From NCBI GenBank assembly GCA_017860375.1, contig JAGDMB010000290.1:1-5917 (forward strand): DNA of 5,917 nt, written 5' to 3'. This DNA comes from Bacteroidota bacterium (GTDB taxonomy: Bacteria > Bacteroidota > Bacteroidia > Bacteroidales > UBA10428). The position numbers and the translations under genes were made by a program. Positions 5,663-5,917 of this stretch are shown piece after piece (position 1 is the stretch's first letter; every line of letters starts with the position of its first letter). The notes beneath the pieces are model-generated. The model saw only the letters and a list, made by a program, of their open reading frames with translations. It did not search any database and was not told the origin of the DNA.

Positions 5663-5704
5663 ACAATAAAACGATCCGGCTCAGCATGAATGCCGGGCCG
5701 GATC
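5663..5704 (-). terminator. Rho-independent terminator after the susD-family gene
   Basis: GATCCGGC (5673-5680) and GCCGGATC (5697-5704) form a perfect 8-bp stem, with a further small inner stem (GCA/TGC at 5684-5686 and 5691-5693). On the minus strand the stem is followed by GTTTTATTG, a U-rich tail, while the plus-strand side has no T tract. The hairpin begins 18 bp after the susD-family stop codon, so it should end or attenuate that transcript before the amylase gene. Confidence 0.8.
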
Positions 5705-5722
5705 TGAGTTGTAAATGAACCA

Positions 5723-5917
5723 TTAATAATAGCCTACATTTTGTTTGAGCAATCCATCGGATGATTCAATTGCAGTCTGCGGTATAGGCATCAATTTTGC
5801 CGTTTCAGCCGAAACGAAATCCTTATTGGTTTTCGGTTGCAGAAATGTCCCAAACCGGATCATATCCTGCCGGCGATGACCTTCCCAGTATAGTTCGCGT
5901 CCCCTTTCCCCAAGGAT
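5723..5917 (-). CDS. SusD/RagB-family outer-membrane glycan-binding lipoprotein, C-terminal part
   Basis: The minus strand is open from the right edge to a TAA at 5725-5723, giving the last 64 residues. They carry the C-terminal hallmarks of SusD/RagB proteins: ERGRELYWEGHRRQDMIRFG near the start of the fragment, then LMPIPQTAIESS, and a terminal LKQNVGYY. SusD-family proteins sit on the outer surface as lids over a SusC TonB-dependent transporter and bind the glycan to be imported. The N-terminus, lipobox and presumed susC partner lie beyond the window. The neighbouring GH13 lipoprotein suggests a starch or alpha-glucan utilization locus, but the specificity of SusD cannot be read from this fragment. 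A strong terminator follows the stop. Confidence 0.95.
   Translation of the reverse strand: MLGERGRELYWEGHRRQDMIRFGTFLQPKTNKDFVSAETAKLMPIPQTAIESSDGLLKQNVGYY

Overview
The window looks like a chromosomal piece of a Bacteroidota bacterium. The evidence is a SusD/RagB C-terminus at the right edge, a lipoprotein GH13 amylase beside it, signal peptides cleaved next to Gln, no Shine-Dalgarno sequences before the starts, and promoter-like boxes resembling the Bacteroidota TTTG / TAnnTTTG type. No rRNA, tRNA, CRISPR array, insertion sequence or phage gene is visible.

Layout, left to right. (1) 1-70, minus: the first 23 codons of an exported protein that runs off the left edge, preceded by about 280 bases without a convincing gene. 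(2) 353-1600, minus: an exported, mostly helical protein of unknown function that appears to start with TTG. (3) 1677-1976: an array of degenerate tandem heptanucleotides in three sequence families, ending exactly at the stop codon of the next gene. (4) 1977-2783, minus: a LexA-like repressor with an XRE helix-turn-helix, an Ala-Gly cleavage site, an S24 Ser/Lys dyad and a C-terminal coiled coil. (5) 2784-2936: a 153-bp AT-rich divergent control region with two copies of GATTAT-N3-ATAATC and a GC-rich hairpin. (6) 2937-4205, plus: a Y-family DNA polymerase IV (DinB) with a beta-clamp-binding motif. (7) 4095-5597, minus: a GH13 alpha-amylase-family lipoprotein whose 3' end overlaps the dinB 3' end by 111 bp. 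(8) 5663-5704: a rho-independent terminator. (9) 5723-5917, minus: the C-terminal 64 codons of a SusD-family protein.

Two functional units stand out. The head-to-head repressor/dinB pair looks like a self-contained damage-inducible mutagenesis module. DNA damage would trigger RecA-stimulated self-cleavage of the repressor, freeing the twin operators and allowing translesion polymerase synthesis. The susD/amylase pair is the 3' end of a starch- or maltooligosaccharide-type utilization locus, in which SusD (with an unseen SusC) captures glycan and the amylase cleaves it at the cell envelope. The two units meet tail to tail. The least explained element is the heptamer array between the repressor and the unknown exported protein.
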